Assembly: GCA_016650315.1 (NCBI GenBank)
Contig: JAENVZ010000003.1
Coordinates: 1-13,767, forward strand
Source of the DNA: Alphaproteobacteria bacterium
GTDB lineage: Bacteria; Pseudomonadota; Alphaproteobacteria; Sphingomonadales; Sphingomonadaceae
Direction of reading: 5' to 3'
DNA length: 13,767 nt
Shown here: one piece after another, positions 6,570 to 13,767 of the stretch
Numbering within the stretch: the first letter of the stretch is position 1
How the letters are laid out: each line of letters opens with the position of its first letter
Translations under genes and position numbers: made by a program
The notes under the pieces: model-generated
Databases searched by the model: none
The model's input: only the letters and a program-made list of their open reading frames with translations
What the model was told of the DNA's origin: nothing

Positions 6570-8642
6570 CTATCCCGCCACGCCCAGTTGCCACAGGATG
6601 AAGGCCATTTCCTCGGCATCTTCTTCCAGCGAATCGAAACGTCCCGACTTGCCGCCATGGCCTGCGCCCATATTGGTCTTGAGCAGCAGGATATTGTCGT
6701 CCGTTCTGGTTGCGCGCAGCTTTGCCGCCCACTTCGCCGGTTCCCAATAGGTGACGCGCGGATCGTTGAGGCCGCCGGTTATCATCATCGGCGGATAGGC
6801 CTGCGCCCTTACCTGATCATAGGGAGAATAGCTGCGAATCAGTTCGAACGCTGCCTTGTCGGTGATCGGATTACCCCATTCGGGCCATTCGCCCGGTGTC
6901 AGCGGCAGGCTTTCATCCAGCATGGTGTTGAGTACATCGACAAAGGGTACATGCGCCACTACCGCGCCCCAAAGCTGGGAATCGGAATTGGCCACCGCGC
7001 CCATCAACTCGCCACCCGCCGATCCGCCAGAAATGCTGATCTTTCCGGCACTGGTGAATTTTCGCTCGATCAGGCCCTTTGCCACATCGACGAAATCGTT
7101 GAAAGTATTGGTCCGCTTTTCCAGCTTGCCGTCCAGATACCATTGCTGGCCCAGATCGTCACCGCCGCGAATATGCGCAATGGCATAGGCAAAGCCCCGG
7201 TCGAGCAGCGACAGCCGGTTGGTCGAAAAACCCGGCGGCACCGCATAGCCATAGGCGCCATAGCTATAAAGATGCAGCGGGCCTTGGCCGTTCTTTCTGA
7301 AATCCTTCGCATAGACCACCGATACCGGGATTTCCGTGCCGTCCCGCGCGGTCACATGGAACCGCTCGGTCGCATATTTCGACGCATCATAGCCTGAAGG
7401 GATTTCCTGCACCTTCAGGACTTCCAGCTCTCCATTATCGAGATGATAGTCATAGATGGTGTCGGGCGTGACCATCGATTCATAGCCGACCCGCAGCTTC
7501 GTCACGTCATAGTCGGGATTGTCGTCCAGCCCCGCAACATAGCTTGCCTCTGGAAAGGGAATGCGTTTGGGCGTGTTGGTGGCGTAATCGCGGATTTCGA
7601 TCTGGTCGAGTCCGTCCTCGCGCCCCTCGACCACATAGAAATGTTTGAAATTGGTCACGTCGGTCATGTAGAAATGCGGCGATGCCGGGATCAACTCCCG
7701 CCATTCGTCTGGCGCGTCGATGCTGGCGGTGGCTAAACGAAAATTGGGGCTGGTGTCGTTGGTGTGGATGAACAGCCTGCCCTCATGCTCATCGACATCA
7801 TATTCCCGGCCTTGCCTACGCGCCGATACCAGCAGCGGCTTTGCCAGCGGATCATGAGCGGGCAGCAGCCAGATTTCGCTGGTGACATGGTCGCCCGCTG
7901 AAATGGTGATCCATTTTTCCGAACTGGTCAGGCCCACGCCGACGCGGAAGCCCTCATCCGCCTCGTGGAACAGCTCCACATCCTTTTCAACCGGATCGCC
8001 CAGCCAATGCAGGCGGGCATTGTCAGTGCGCCAGTTTTCATTGGCAAGGCCATAGAGAAAGCCCCTGTTGTCCGCCGTCCAGACGAGCGAAGACAGCGTG
8101 CCCGGAATGACATCGGGCAGCATTTCGCCGGTGAACAGATCGCACACCCGCGCCTCGAACCGTTCGGAACCATTATCGTCAATGGCATAGGCCAGATAGC
8201 GCCCATCCGGGCTGACCGAAATCGCGCCCAGGCGGAAATAGTCCTTACCCCCAGCCAATGCCGGTTCATCCAATATGAGCTGCGCCTCGCCGCCTGCAAC
8301 GGGCCGCCTGTACCATTTGCGATATTGCGCGCCGGTTTCGAATTCGCGCCAATAGGTCCAGTCGCCATCCTTTTGCGGAACGCTGCTATCGTCTTCCTTG
8401 ATCCGGCCCTTCATTTCCTGAAAGATCGCATCCGTCAGCGCCTTGTGTGGCTGCATCGCCGTTTCGAAATAGCTGTTTTCGGCGTTCAGATAAGCAAGAA
8501 TGTCCTTGTCCTCGACCTTGGGATAGCCCGTATCCTTCAGCCAGAACCAGGGATCATCCACGCTGTAGCCATGACGTTCAAAGCTATAGGGCCGCTGCTC
8601 GGCGACAGGGGGCTTGGAAGATGGTTGGGGCAATTTGGTCAT
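6570..8642 (-). CDS. ptrB: S9A family peptidase, oligopeptidase B-like
   Basis: This is a 690-aa prolyl-oligopeptidase-family serine peptidase, likely cytoplasmic since no signal peptide is seen. Residues 1 to about 70 and 430-690 form the alpha/beta hydrolase domain and about 75-420 the beta-propeller that filters peptide size. The catalytic triad is Ser541 (ISGGSAGGELMGAV), Asp627 (GGLNDPRV) and His662 (GAGHGG). The segment LDESLPLTPGEWPEWGNP (575-592) resembles the oligopeptidase B region whose acidic residues bind Arg/Lys at P1, so cleavage after basic residues is likely. AHIRGGDDLG (489-498) differs from the usual RGGGE. ATG 8642 fits family N-termini. A GTG at 8693 with GGAGG 4 nt upstream would add 17 residues and is a real alternative. 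The gene precedes the thioesterase in an operon and is divergent from the aminopeptidase P gene. Confidence 0.93.
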   Translation of the reverse strand: MTKLPQPSSKPPVAEQRPYSFERHGYSVDDPWFWLKDTGYPKVEDKDILAYLNAENSYFETAMQPHKALTDAIFQEMKGRIKEDDSSVPQKDGDWTYWREFETGAQYRKWYRRPVAGGEAQLILDEPALAGGKDYFRLGAISVSPDGRYLAYAIDDNGSERFEARVCDLFTGEMLPDVIPGTLSSLVWTADNRGFLYGLANENWRTDNARLHWLGDPVEKDVELFHEADEGFRVGVGLTSSEKWITISAGDHVTSEIWLLPAHDPLAKPLLVSARRQGREYDVDEHEGRLFIHTNDTSPNFRLATASIDAPDEWRELIPASPHFYMTDVTNFKHFYVVEGREDGLDQIEIRDYATNTPKRIPFPEASYVAGLDDNPDYDVTKLRVGYESMVTPDTIYDYHLDNGELEVLKVQEIPSGYDASKYATERFHVTARDGTEIPVSVVYAKDFRKNGQGPLHLYSYGAYGYAVPPGFSTNRLSLLDRGFAYAIAHIRGGDDLGQQWYLDGKLEKRTNTFNDFVDVAKGLIERKFTSAGKISISGGSAGGELMGAVANSDSQLWGAVVAHVPFVDVLNTMLDESLPLTPGEWPEWGNPITDKAAFELIRSYSPYDQVRAQAYPPMMITGGLNDPRVTYWEPAKWAAKLRATRTDDNILLLKTNMGAGHGGKSGRFDSLEEDAEEMAFILWQLGVAG

Positions 8643-8679
8643 TCGATCTTTCTGAACGGAAAAAGGGGCGAGAGAAGCG

Positions 8680-8709
8680 TTGGCAAGATGCACCGTGCCT
8701 CCCTATGTT
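8680..8709 (+). promoter_or_regulatory. Candidate promoter for the aminopeptidase P gene
   Basis: TTGGCA (8680-8685, five of six consensus bases) and TATGTT (8704-8709, four of six) are separated by 18 bp. Transcription would begin near 8716, about 26 nt before the ATG at 8742, leaving room for AAGGAA at 8730-8735. It overlaps the possible GTG start of the divergent peptidase gene, which slightly favours the shorter peptidase form. Confidence 0.5.
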
Positions 8710-8741
8710 GGGTGCCAATGCTTAAGGTCAAGGAATGCCCG

Positions 8742-10523
8742 ATGTCCACCTATGAAGATCGTTTGAAGGCGCTACGGGAGCAATTGAAGCGGGATCGCCT
8801 TGACGGCTTCGTCGTGCCGCTGACCGATGAGCATATGAGCGAATATGTCGGCACCTATGCGCAGCGGCTGGCCTGGCTGACGGGATTTCAGGGATCGGCG
8901 GGATCGGCGGTGGTGCTGCCTGAGGAAGCCGCGATCTTTGTTGATGGGCGCTATACGCTGCAAGTGCGCGAACAGGTGGATGGCGCGCATTGGCAATATG
9001 TCGGCGTCCCGCAAAGCAGTGTCGCGCAATGGCTGCGCGAACATACCTCTGACGGCGCGCGGATCGGTTACGATCCCTGGCTGCACACAAAAACCTGGGT
9101 GAAGCAGGCAACTGAAGCGCTGGCCAGCAAGGGAGCGGAACTGGTCGCGGTTGACACCAATCCTGTAGATGCAATCTGGCCCGACAGACCAAAGCCGAGC
9201 CGTGCCAAGCTGATCGTCCATCCTGAAAGCTATGCAGGACGGAGCGCGGCGGACAAGCGGCAGGAGATCGCCAACTGGCTGGTTTCGAAAAAGGCTGACG
9301 CGGTGGTGCTGTCGGCACTCGATTCGCTCGCCTGGACGCTCAATATCCGGGGGCAGGATGTGGAGCGCACGCCAGTCGCGCTGGCCTATGCCATCGTCCA
9401 TGCCGATGCGACGGCGGATTTGTACGTTGCGCCGGAAAAACTGGCCGACGATGTGCTGCAACATCTGGGCACCGCCGTGCGCGTACACGACCGGACAAGT
9501 TTTGCCGGTGATCTGGAAGAATTTTCCGGCAAGCGCATCGTTGCCGACCCCGAGCGGGCAGTTGCCGCCATATTCGACCGGCTGGAACAGGGTGGGGCGA
9601 CCGTGCTGGAGCTGCGCGATCCGGCGGTTTTGCCCAAGGCGGTCAAGAATGTAACTGAAATAGCCGGGCACAAGGCCGCGCAGGCCCGTGACGGCGCTGC
9701 CCTCTCGCGTTTCCTGCACTGGCTTTCGGTCGAAGCGCCCAAGGGCGGACTGACCGAAATGTCGGCGGCGGACCAGTTACGCGCCTTTCGTGAGGAAACC
9801 GGTCAGCTCGTCGATCTGTCCTTCGACACGATCAGCGGCGCTGGCCCCAATGGCGCGGTCGTGCATTACCGGGTCGAGGAAAAAACCAACCGCCTGATCG
9901 AACCGGGAACGCTTTATCTGGTCGATTCAGGCGGGCAATATCGCGACGGCACCACAGATGTCACTCGCGCCATAGCCATCGGTACGCCCAGTGATGAAAT
10001 GCGCGAACGGTTCACACTGGTGCTCAAGGGCCATATCGCGCTTGCCCGCGCGCAGTTTCCGGTTGGCACGCGCGGATCGCAGCTTGATGTGCTGGCGCGG
10101 CAATATCTGTGGGCGGCAGGCCTCGATTACGCGCATGGCACCGGCCACGGCGTCGGCAGCTTCCTTTCGGTGCATGAGGGACCGCAGCGGATCTCCAGTT
10201 TTGGCGGCGGCGACGAACCGCTGCAACCCGGCATGTTCCTGTCCAACGAACCGGGCTATTACAAGGCGGGCGAATATGGCATCCGCATTGAAAATCTGGT
10301 GCTGGTCGAACGACGCGAGGTGGCAGGTGCGGAGCAGGATATGATGGGCTTTGAAACCCTCACCTTTGCGCCGCTCGACCGTCATCTGGTGAATGTCACC
10401 CTGCTCTCGGACGATGAACGGGCATGGCTGAACGCCTATCACGCGCGCGTTGTGGAGGTGGTGGGACCGCAGCTTGAGGGCACAGCGCGGAAGTGGCTGG
10501 AAGCGGCTTGCGCACCGCTATAA
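8742..10523 (+). CDS. Aminopeptidase P family protein (Xaa-Pro aminopeptidase, M24B)
   Basis: The protein removes an N-terminal residue preceding proline from peptides; cytoplasmic, dimetal-dependent. At 593 aa it is the long eukaryote-like three-domain form: creatinase-type N-terminal domain about 1-140, a second such domain about 150-300, the catalytic pita-bread domain about 305-525, and a C-terminal M24_C extension about 530-593. The five metal ligands are present: Asp395 (LVDSGGQY), Asp406 (DGTTDVTR), His469 (GTGHGVG), Glu503 (SNEPGYY) and Glu517 (GIRIENLV). ATG 8742 was chosen because AAGGAA ends 6 nt upstream and a promoter candidate fits. The frame stays open for 259 codons upstream, but that stretch is antisense to the S9 peptidase and is not coding. 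Being paired with an oligopeptidase suggests shared peptide turnover. Confidence 0.94.
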   Translation: MSTYEDRLKALREQLKRDRLDGFVVPLTDEHMSEYVGTYAQRLAWLTGFQGSAGSAVVLPEEAAIFVDGRYTLQVREQVDGAHWQYVGVPQSSVAQWLREHTSDGARIGYDPWLHTKTWVKQATEALASKGAELVAVDTNPVDAIWPDRPKPSRAKLIVHPESYAGRSAADKRQEIANWLVSKKADAVVLSALDSLAWTLNIRGQDVERTPVALAYAIVHADATADLYVAPEKLADDVLQHLGTAVRVHDRTSFAGDLEEFSGKRIVADPERAVAAIFDRLEQGGATVLELRDPAVLPKAVKNVTEIAGHKAAQARDGAALSRFLHWLSVEAPKGGLTEMSAADQLRAFREETGQLVDLSFDTISGAGPNGAVVHYRVEEKTNRLIEPGTLYLVDSGGQYRDGTTDVTRAIAIGTPSDEMRERFTLVLKGHIALARAQFPVGTRGSQLDVLARQYLWAAGLDYAHGTGHGVGSFLSVHEGPQRISSFGGGDEPLQPGMFLSNEPGYYKAGEYGIRIENLVLVERREVAGAEQDMMGFETLTFAPLDRHLVNVTLLSDDERAWLNAYHARVVEVVGPQLEGTARKWLEAACAPL

Positions 10524-10541
10524 ACGCTAACCAGCCGAAAG

Positions 10542-10615
10542 CCGTTCGTCCCGAGCGAAGTCGAGGGACGTATGACTTGGCGCGAACGTGTCTCGACTTC
10601 GCTCGACACGAACGG
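10542..10615. repeat. REP-like 74-bp inverted repeat made of two hairpins
   Basis: Two 30-nt arms (10542-10571 and 10586-10615) are inverted copies matching at 26 of 30 positions, with a 14-nt spacer. Each arm can also fold alone: CGTCC pairs with GGACG in the left arm and CGTGT with ACACG in the right, around a conserved core CGAGCGAAGTCGAG. The four mismatches between arms fall exactly at the two paired positions of the outer stem and are compensatory. The element fills the gap between the convergent aminopeptidase P and DUF3297 genes. It has the form of a REP/BIME sequence, and I recall close variants scattered in sphingomonad genomes. Confidence 0.85.
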
Positions 10616-10624
10616 AAACGGATG

Positions 10625-10888
10625 TCAGCCCTCGCTGCTCTCTTCCGCCGCCGCATTTTCAAACCAGGCTTCGACCGGGCCGGATAGCTTGATCGTCAGC
10701 GGCTGGCCGTGACGGTCGCGCGTCTTGCCTGCTGCGACCCGGATCCAGCCCTCAGAAATGCAATATTCCTCCACATCGGTCCGCACCCGATCCTTGAACC
10801 GGATGCCGATCCCGCGCTGCAGCACGTCCATGTCGAAATGCGAGCTGCGCGGGTTGGTGGAAAGGTGATCGGGGGGCGTGTCAGTCAT
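10625..10888 (-). CDS. DUF3297 family small protein
   Basis: This is an 87-aa protein of unknown function that I recognise as DUF3297 from its conserved pattern: TPPDHLSTNPRSSHFD at residues 4-19, LQRGIGIRF at 24-32, VEEYCISEGWIRVAAGKT at 39-56 and GQPLTIKLSGPVEAWFE at 61-77. No signal peptide or membrane segment is present, so it should be cytoplasmic. The C-terminus is acidic (AAAEESSEG). It is a compact, mostly beta-rich sequence without a visible catalytic motif. Translation starts at ATG 10888 with a weak AGAG upstream. It lies on the same strand as typA, 155 bp downstream, separated by several palindromes, and is flanked on its other side by the 74-bp inverted repeat. Confidence 0.9.
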   Translation of the reverse strand: MTDTPPDHLSTNPRSSHFDMDVLQRGIGIRFKDRVRTDVEEYCISEGWIRVAAGKTRDRHGQPLTIKLSGPVEAWFENAAAEESSEG

Positions 10889-10907
10889 GTGAGCATCTCT
10901 TTAGAGT

Positions 10908-10946
10908 GATTTCGAGTGAAATGGAACATTTCACGGCTCGAAAATC
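10908..10946. repeat. Palindrome upstream of the DUF3297 gene
   Basis: The core is a perfect 8-bp stem GTGAAATG (10916-10923) / CATTTCAC (10927-10934) with loop GAA. Outside it, GATTTCGAG (10908-10916) can pair with CTCGAAAATC (10937-10946) apart from one extra base, giving a longer imperfect hairpin. It falls within the presumed 5' leader of the DUF3297 gene, about 20-60 bp before its ATG. An operator or mRNA structure is possible; a dispersed repeat unit is equally likely. Confidence 0.55.
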
Positions 10947-10992
10947 GCGGTAAACAAGAGAGTAGACCGCGATTTTGATCCCATCAAAATCG
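10941..10992. repeat. Two overlapping, mutually exclusive hairpins
   Basis: AAAATCGCGGT (10941-10951) is a perfect 11-bp inverted copy of ACCGCGATTTT (10966-10976). The same middle segment also forms a perfect 10-bp stem CGATTTTGAT (10970-10979) / ATCAAAATCG (10983-10992) with loop CCC. The two foldings share 10970-10976 and cannot both form. The block lies between typA and the DUF3297 gene. Confidence 0.65.
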
Positions 10993-11006
10993 AACAAGGT
11001 CTAGTG

Positions 11007-11037
11007 GCGTCATCCCGCCCTAAAGCCGGGATGACGC
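11007..11037. repeat. REP-like hairpin just after typA
   Basis: A perfect 11-bp stem GCGTCATCCCG (11007-11017) / CGGGATGACGC (11027-11037) encloses a 9-nt loop, starting 7 bp beyond the typA stop. There is no T run on the minus strand, so it is a repeat-type hairpin that may stabilise the typA mRNA 3' end or assist termination. The GTCATCCCG core recurs in many proteobacterial intergenic repeats as I recall. Confidence 0.6.
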
Positions 11038-11043
11038 AATAAA

Positions 11044-12858
11044 TCAAGCCGCCTTGGCTCGTGCCGCCTTCTTGCGATCGTTCGAATCCAGCCAACGCTT
11101 GCGCAAACGGATCGACTTGGGTGTCACCTCGACCATCTCGTCTTCGTCGATATAGGCAATCGCCTGTTCCAGCGTCAGGCGGCGCGGCGGGGTGAGGCGG
11201 ATCGCATCATCCTTGCCGGTCGAACGGAAGTTGGTGAGCTGCTTGCTCTTCATCGGGTTGACTTCCAGATCGTCTGGCTTGGCATTCTCGCCAATAATCA
11301 TGCCCTCGTACAAAGGTTCGCCCGGAGAAACCATCAAGATGCCGCGTTCTTCCAAGGGGCCAAGGGCGTAAGCGACCGCCTCGCCCGCGCCGTTGGAAAT
11401 CAGCACGCCGTTCTTGCGGCCTTCGATCTTGCCTTTGTGCGGCCCGTATTTTTCGAACAGGCGGTTCATGATGCCGGTGCCACGCGTGTCGGACAGGAAT
11501 TCGCCATGATAGCCGATCATGCCGCGTGAGGGCGCGGAAAAGGTGATGCGGGTCTTGCCGCCGCCCGATGGACGCATGTCGGTCATCTCCGCCTTGCGGA
11601 TCGCCATCTTCTCAACGACCGTGCCCGAATATTCGTCATCGACGTCGATGATGACGGTTTCATAGGGTTCTTCGCGGCCATTTTCGCCATCGCGGAACAG
11701 CACGCGCGGGCGCGAAATGCCTAGCTCGAAGCCCTCTCGGCGCATGGTTTCGATCACCACGCCCAGTTGCAACTCGCCACGTCCGGCGACTTCGAAGCTG
11801 TCCTTGTCGTCGGCTTCGGTCACCTTGATCGCAACATTGCTTTCGGCTTCGCGGAACAGGCGGTCGCGGATCATGCGGCTTGTCACCTTGGTGCCTTCAC
11901 GGCCCGCCATGGGCGAATCGTTTACGGCAAAACGCATCGACAGCGTCGGCGGATCGATCGGCTGCGCATGCAGCGGCTCGGTCACGCTCGGATCAGCAAT
12001 CGTATTGGCCACGGTCGCGGCGGTCAGGCCAGCGATCGAAATAATATCGCCTGCCTGCGCTTCATCGACCGGCACCCGTTCAAGACCGCGAAACGCCAGA
12101 ATCTTGCTGGCGCGGCCCTGCTCGACGATTTTGCCGTCAGGATCGAGCGCATGGATCGGCGCATTGACCTTGATCGATCCCGAAAAGACCAGACCCGTCA
12201 GGATACGGCCGAGGAAATTGTCGCGGTCGAGCAAGGTTACAAGGAATTTGAATGGACCATCGGGGTCGGCATTGGGCGCCGGAACATGGTCGACGATCTT
12301 GTGGAACAATGGGTCCAGCGTGCCTTCGCGGACGTCGGGATTGTCCCCGGCATAGCCGTTGCGGCCCGAAGCGAACAGCACGGGAAAATCAAGCTGATCA
12401 TCATTGGCTTCAAGCGACACGAACAGGTCGAAAACCTCGTCGAGAACTTCCTGCGCACGCGCGTCATGGCGGTCGATCTTGTTGACGACGACAATCGGCC
12501 TGAGGCCCAGCGCAAGCGCCTTGCCGGTCACAAACTTGGTTTGCGGCATCGCACCTTCGGCGGCATCGACCAGCAGGATGACGCCATCGACCATCGACAG
12601 AATGCGCTCCACCTCGCCGCCAAAGTCGGCGTGGCCGGGGGTGTCGACGATGTTGATCCGCGTGCCTTCCCACTCGACGCTGGTGCATTTCGCCAGAATC
12701 GTGATGCCGCGTTCCTTTTCCAGATCGTTCGAATCCATGGCGCGTTCTTCCACACGCTGATTGTCGCGGAAAGTGCCGGATTGGCGAAAAAGCTGGTCAA
12801 CCAGAGTGGTCTTGCCATGATCGACGTGCGCGATGATGGCCACATTACGAAGGCTCAT
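11044..12858 (-). CDS. typA: Translational GTPase TypA/BipA
   Basis: TypA is a ribosome-associated GTPase of the EF-G/LepA group that acts in 50S assembly and stress growth. The protein is 604 aa, the normal length. GTPase motifs: G1 AHVDHGKT (residues 10-17), G2 ERGITI (49-54), G3 DTPGH (72-76), G4 NKID (126-129) and G5 ASGRNG (163-168). Domain II, the EF-G-like III and V domains and the BipA-specific C-terminal domain follow, with [20 protein letters not shown] near residues 430-450 and a basic lysine/arginine-rich tail. ATG 12858 gives the standard N-terminus [16 protein letters not shown]; no good Shine-Dalgarno precedes it. The gene lies downstream of ribA and the transpeptidase on the same strand but with a 102-bp gap that holds a possible own promoter. 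Confidence 0.97.
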   Translation of the reverse strand: MSLRNVAIIAHVDHGKTTLVDQLFRQSGTFRDNQRVEERAMDSNDLEKERGITILAKCTSVEWEGTRINIVDTPGHADFGGEVERILSMVDGVILLVDAAEGAMPQTKFVTGKALALGLRPIVVVNKIDRHDARAQEVLDEVFDLFVSLEANDDQLDFPVLFASGRNGYAGDNPDVREGTLDPLFHKIVDHVPAPNADPDGPFKFLVTLLDRDNFLGRILTGLVFSGSIKVNAPIHALDPDGKIVEQGRASKILAFRGLERVPVDEAQAGDIISIAGLTAATVANTIADPSVTEPLHAQPIDPPTLSMRFAVNDSPMAGREGTKVTSRMIRDRLFREAESNVAIKVTEADDKDSFEVAGRGELQLGVVIETMRREGFELGISRPRVLFRDGENGREEPYETVIIDVDDEYSGTVVEKMAIRKAEMTDMRPSGGGKTRITFSAPSRGMIGYHGEFLSDTRGTGIMNRLFEKYGPHKGKIEGRKNGVLISNGAGEAVAYALGPLEERGILMVSPGEPLYEGMIIGENAKPDDLEVNPMKSKQLTNFRSTGKDDAIRLTPPRRLTLEQAIAYIDEDEMVEVTPKSIRLRKRWLDSNDRKKAARAKAA

Positions 12859-12896
12859 GCGAAAAAACTGCCATGTGAGAGGTTTACAAGCCCGCG

Positions 12897-12925
12897 CCCA
12901 TAGCGGTTTTGTTACAACGCAGCAA
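12897..12925 (-). promoter_or_regulatory. Candidate typA promoter
   Basis: On the minus strand TTGCTG (12925-12920) and TATGGG (12902-12897) are 17 bp apart, with three of six consensus bases each, about 40 bp before the typA ATG. The match is weak, but spacing and position fit. Confidence 0.28.
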
Positions 12926-12960
12926 GGGGGCGAGGCGTATAGAACTGGCCATCGCTGGCG

Positions 12961-13470
12961 CTAGCTGACGATTTCCATCATGGTTTTCCGGTCAAGTAAC
13001 GGTAAAATTCGCCGCATTTCCGCGGGTGCAATGGCAACACAGCCTTCGGTGGGCCGGGCATCGACCCAGATGTGAAAGAAAATTGCGCTACCTGCGCCGG
13101 GAACAGCCGGATCGTCATTATGACCTAATACAATGATAACATCATATGCCGCATCGTCTCGCTGCAAATGTTCGGCGGACCAAGGGCGAGGGAGACGAAC
13201 CGGACGGTTATAAGCGGGATCTTTCACACCATCGGACCAGCCGTCATTGGTGCGCGTCCAGCGCCAGGGCATCGACAGAGGCTGGCCGAGTGTAACGCGA
13301 CCGGGTCTCAACAACGCACCCCGAACCGGCCAGCGTCCCAATGGCGTGCAACCATCCCCCTCCTGCTTGACGTTCGCAGGGCAGCTTCCTGATCGGCCGA
13401 TGACACAGGGAATGTCGATTTCCCCATAGATCAAACGCCCTTGCGTGCCATCAACCCGGATGACATTCAT
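12961..13470 (-). CDS. L,D-transpeptidase (YkuD-fold) family protein
   Basis: The protein is 169 aa and consists of a YkuD catalytic domain of the COG3786 type. These enzymes make or remodel 3-3 peptidoglycan cross-links or attach proteins, using a cysteine nucleophile. The signature is [17 protein letters not shown] (residues 131-147): His133 and Cys144 are the catalytic pair, with Gly143 before the cysteine. DGCTPLGRW (39-47) is the conserved substrate-loop segment. There is no visible signal peptide or lipobox: the N-terminus [16 protein letters not shown] is hydrophilic, so export is unexplained. Its ATG overlaps the ribA stop by 4 nt (ATGA), so it is translated from the ribA transcript. 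A cytosolic role or a non-classical export route cannot be told apart from sequence. Confidence 0.87.
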   Translation of the reverse strand: MNVIRVDGTQGRLIYGEIDIPCVIGRSGSCPANVKQEGDGCTPLGRWPVRGALLRPGRVTLGQPLSMPWRWTRTNDGWSDGVKDPAYNRPVRLPRPWSAEHLQRDDAAYDVIIVLGHNDDPAVPGAGSAIFFHIWVDARPTEGCVAIAPAEMRRILPLLDRKTMMEIVS

Positions 13471-13767
13471 AGCTTGTGGCCGGTCCGGTCCCGCTTGGTG
13501 GTCAGATAATGGGCGTTATGCGGGTTCGCGGTAATGGCAAGCGGCAGGCGTTCGACCACCGTGATTCCCGCCTGTTCCAGCCCCTCAACCTTTTTCGGGT
13601 TGTTCGTGAGCAGGCGTACGTCCTTGATATGCAACAGGTCCAGCATCCGCGCGGCGACCGAAAAATCGCGCGCATCAATGGCAAAACCCAGCCGCACATT
13701 GGCGTCCACCGTATCAAAGCCCTGATCCTGCAACGCATAGGCACGCAGCTTGTTGACCAGGCCTATG
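13467..13767 (-). CDS. ribA: GTP cyclohydrolase II, C-terminal part (partial)
   Basis: The gene enters from the right edge; the last 100 codons are visible. RibA opens GTP to 2,5-diamino-6-ribosylamino-4(3H)-pyrimidinone 5'-phosphate, the first step of riboflavin synthesis. Diagnostic blocks: [20 protein letters not shown] near the visible start, [46 protein letters not shown] and the closing [13 protein letters not shown]. These match the conserved C-terminal half of the family; the zinc-binding cysteines and catalytic residues lie beyond the edge. Whether a RibB (DHBP synthase) domain is fused upstream cannot be seen. The stop overlaps the transpeptidase ATG (ATGA). Confidence 0.94.
   Translation of the reverse strand, partial: IGLVNKLRAYALQDQGFDTVDANVRLGFAIDARDFSVAARMLDLLHIKDVRLLTNNPKKVEGLEQAGITVVERLPLAITANPHNAHYLTTKRDRTGHKL

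Noticed and set aside
7965..8741. 259 open codons in frame upstream of the aminopeptidase P start
   Set aside because: They lie antisense to the S9 peptidase, whose catalytic motifs are intact. A Shine-Dalgarno and promoter fit the ATG at 8742, and the upstream translation has no domain sense.
11007..11037. Hairpin after typA as an intrinsic terminator
   Set aside because: No T run follows on the minus strand, so it is annotated as a repeat-type hairpin.
11767..12903. 378-codon open frame on the plus strand
   Set aside because: It is entirely antisense to typA, with Arg/His/Asp-rich low-sense composition typical of mirror frames in GC-rich genes.

Overview
The window looks like ordinary, conserved chromosome from an alphaproteobacterium, most likely a sphingomonad (Sphingobium/Sphingopyxis/Novosphingobium type). 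The base composition is moderately high in G+C. The gene content and order support this (tsaD-gpsA divergent from hemC-hemD with a membrane-anchored mitofilin-like protein beside hemD, a DUF3297 gene, typA), and so does a palindromic intergenic element of the kind I recall from sphingomonads. The genus is inference; no rRNA or phylogenetic marker search was possible.

Left part (1-2719, minus strand): a partial polysaccharide/LPS flippase that starts at an apparent TTG, then gpsA and tsaD. tsaD and gpsA overlap by ATGA and are probably one transcript. Divergent from them across only 44 bp is hemC, followed by a 535-codon open frame that starts inside the hemC stop. It encodes uroporphyrinogen-III synthase (HemD) joined in frame to a single-pass membrane, coiled-coil, mitofilin/Mic60-like module. 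HemC makes hydroxymethylbilane and HemD closes it to uroporphyrinogen III, so the locus serves tetrapyrrole synthesis. The attached envelope module is the most interesting part of the window. The junction sits next to an A6 run and a TAATG motif in another frame, so a one-base indel would turn the fusion into two coupled genes.

Middle part (5310-10523): a plus-strand alpha/beta hydrolase converges on a minus-strand operon of an oligopeptidase B-like S9 peptidase and a hotdog-fold thioesterase. A hairpin containing both stop codons separates the two. Divergent from the peptidase is a three-domain aminopeptidase P (M24B) with a good promoter and Shine-Dalgarno site.

Right part (10524-13767): a 74-bp inverted repeat whose arms show compensatory changes, a small DUF3297 gene, a dense run of palindromes (10908-11037), the translational GTPase typA/bipA, then an L,D-transpeptidase-fold protein overlapping by ATGA the end of ribA (GTP cyclohydrolase II), which runs off the right edge.

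I found no tRNA, rRNA, CRISPR array, insertion sequence or prophage gene. Apart from the HemD fusion question and the palindromic elements, this is housekeeping sequence.
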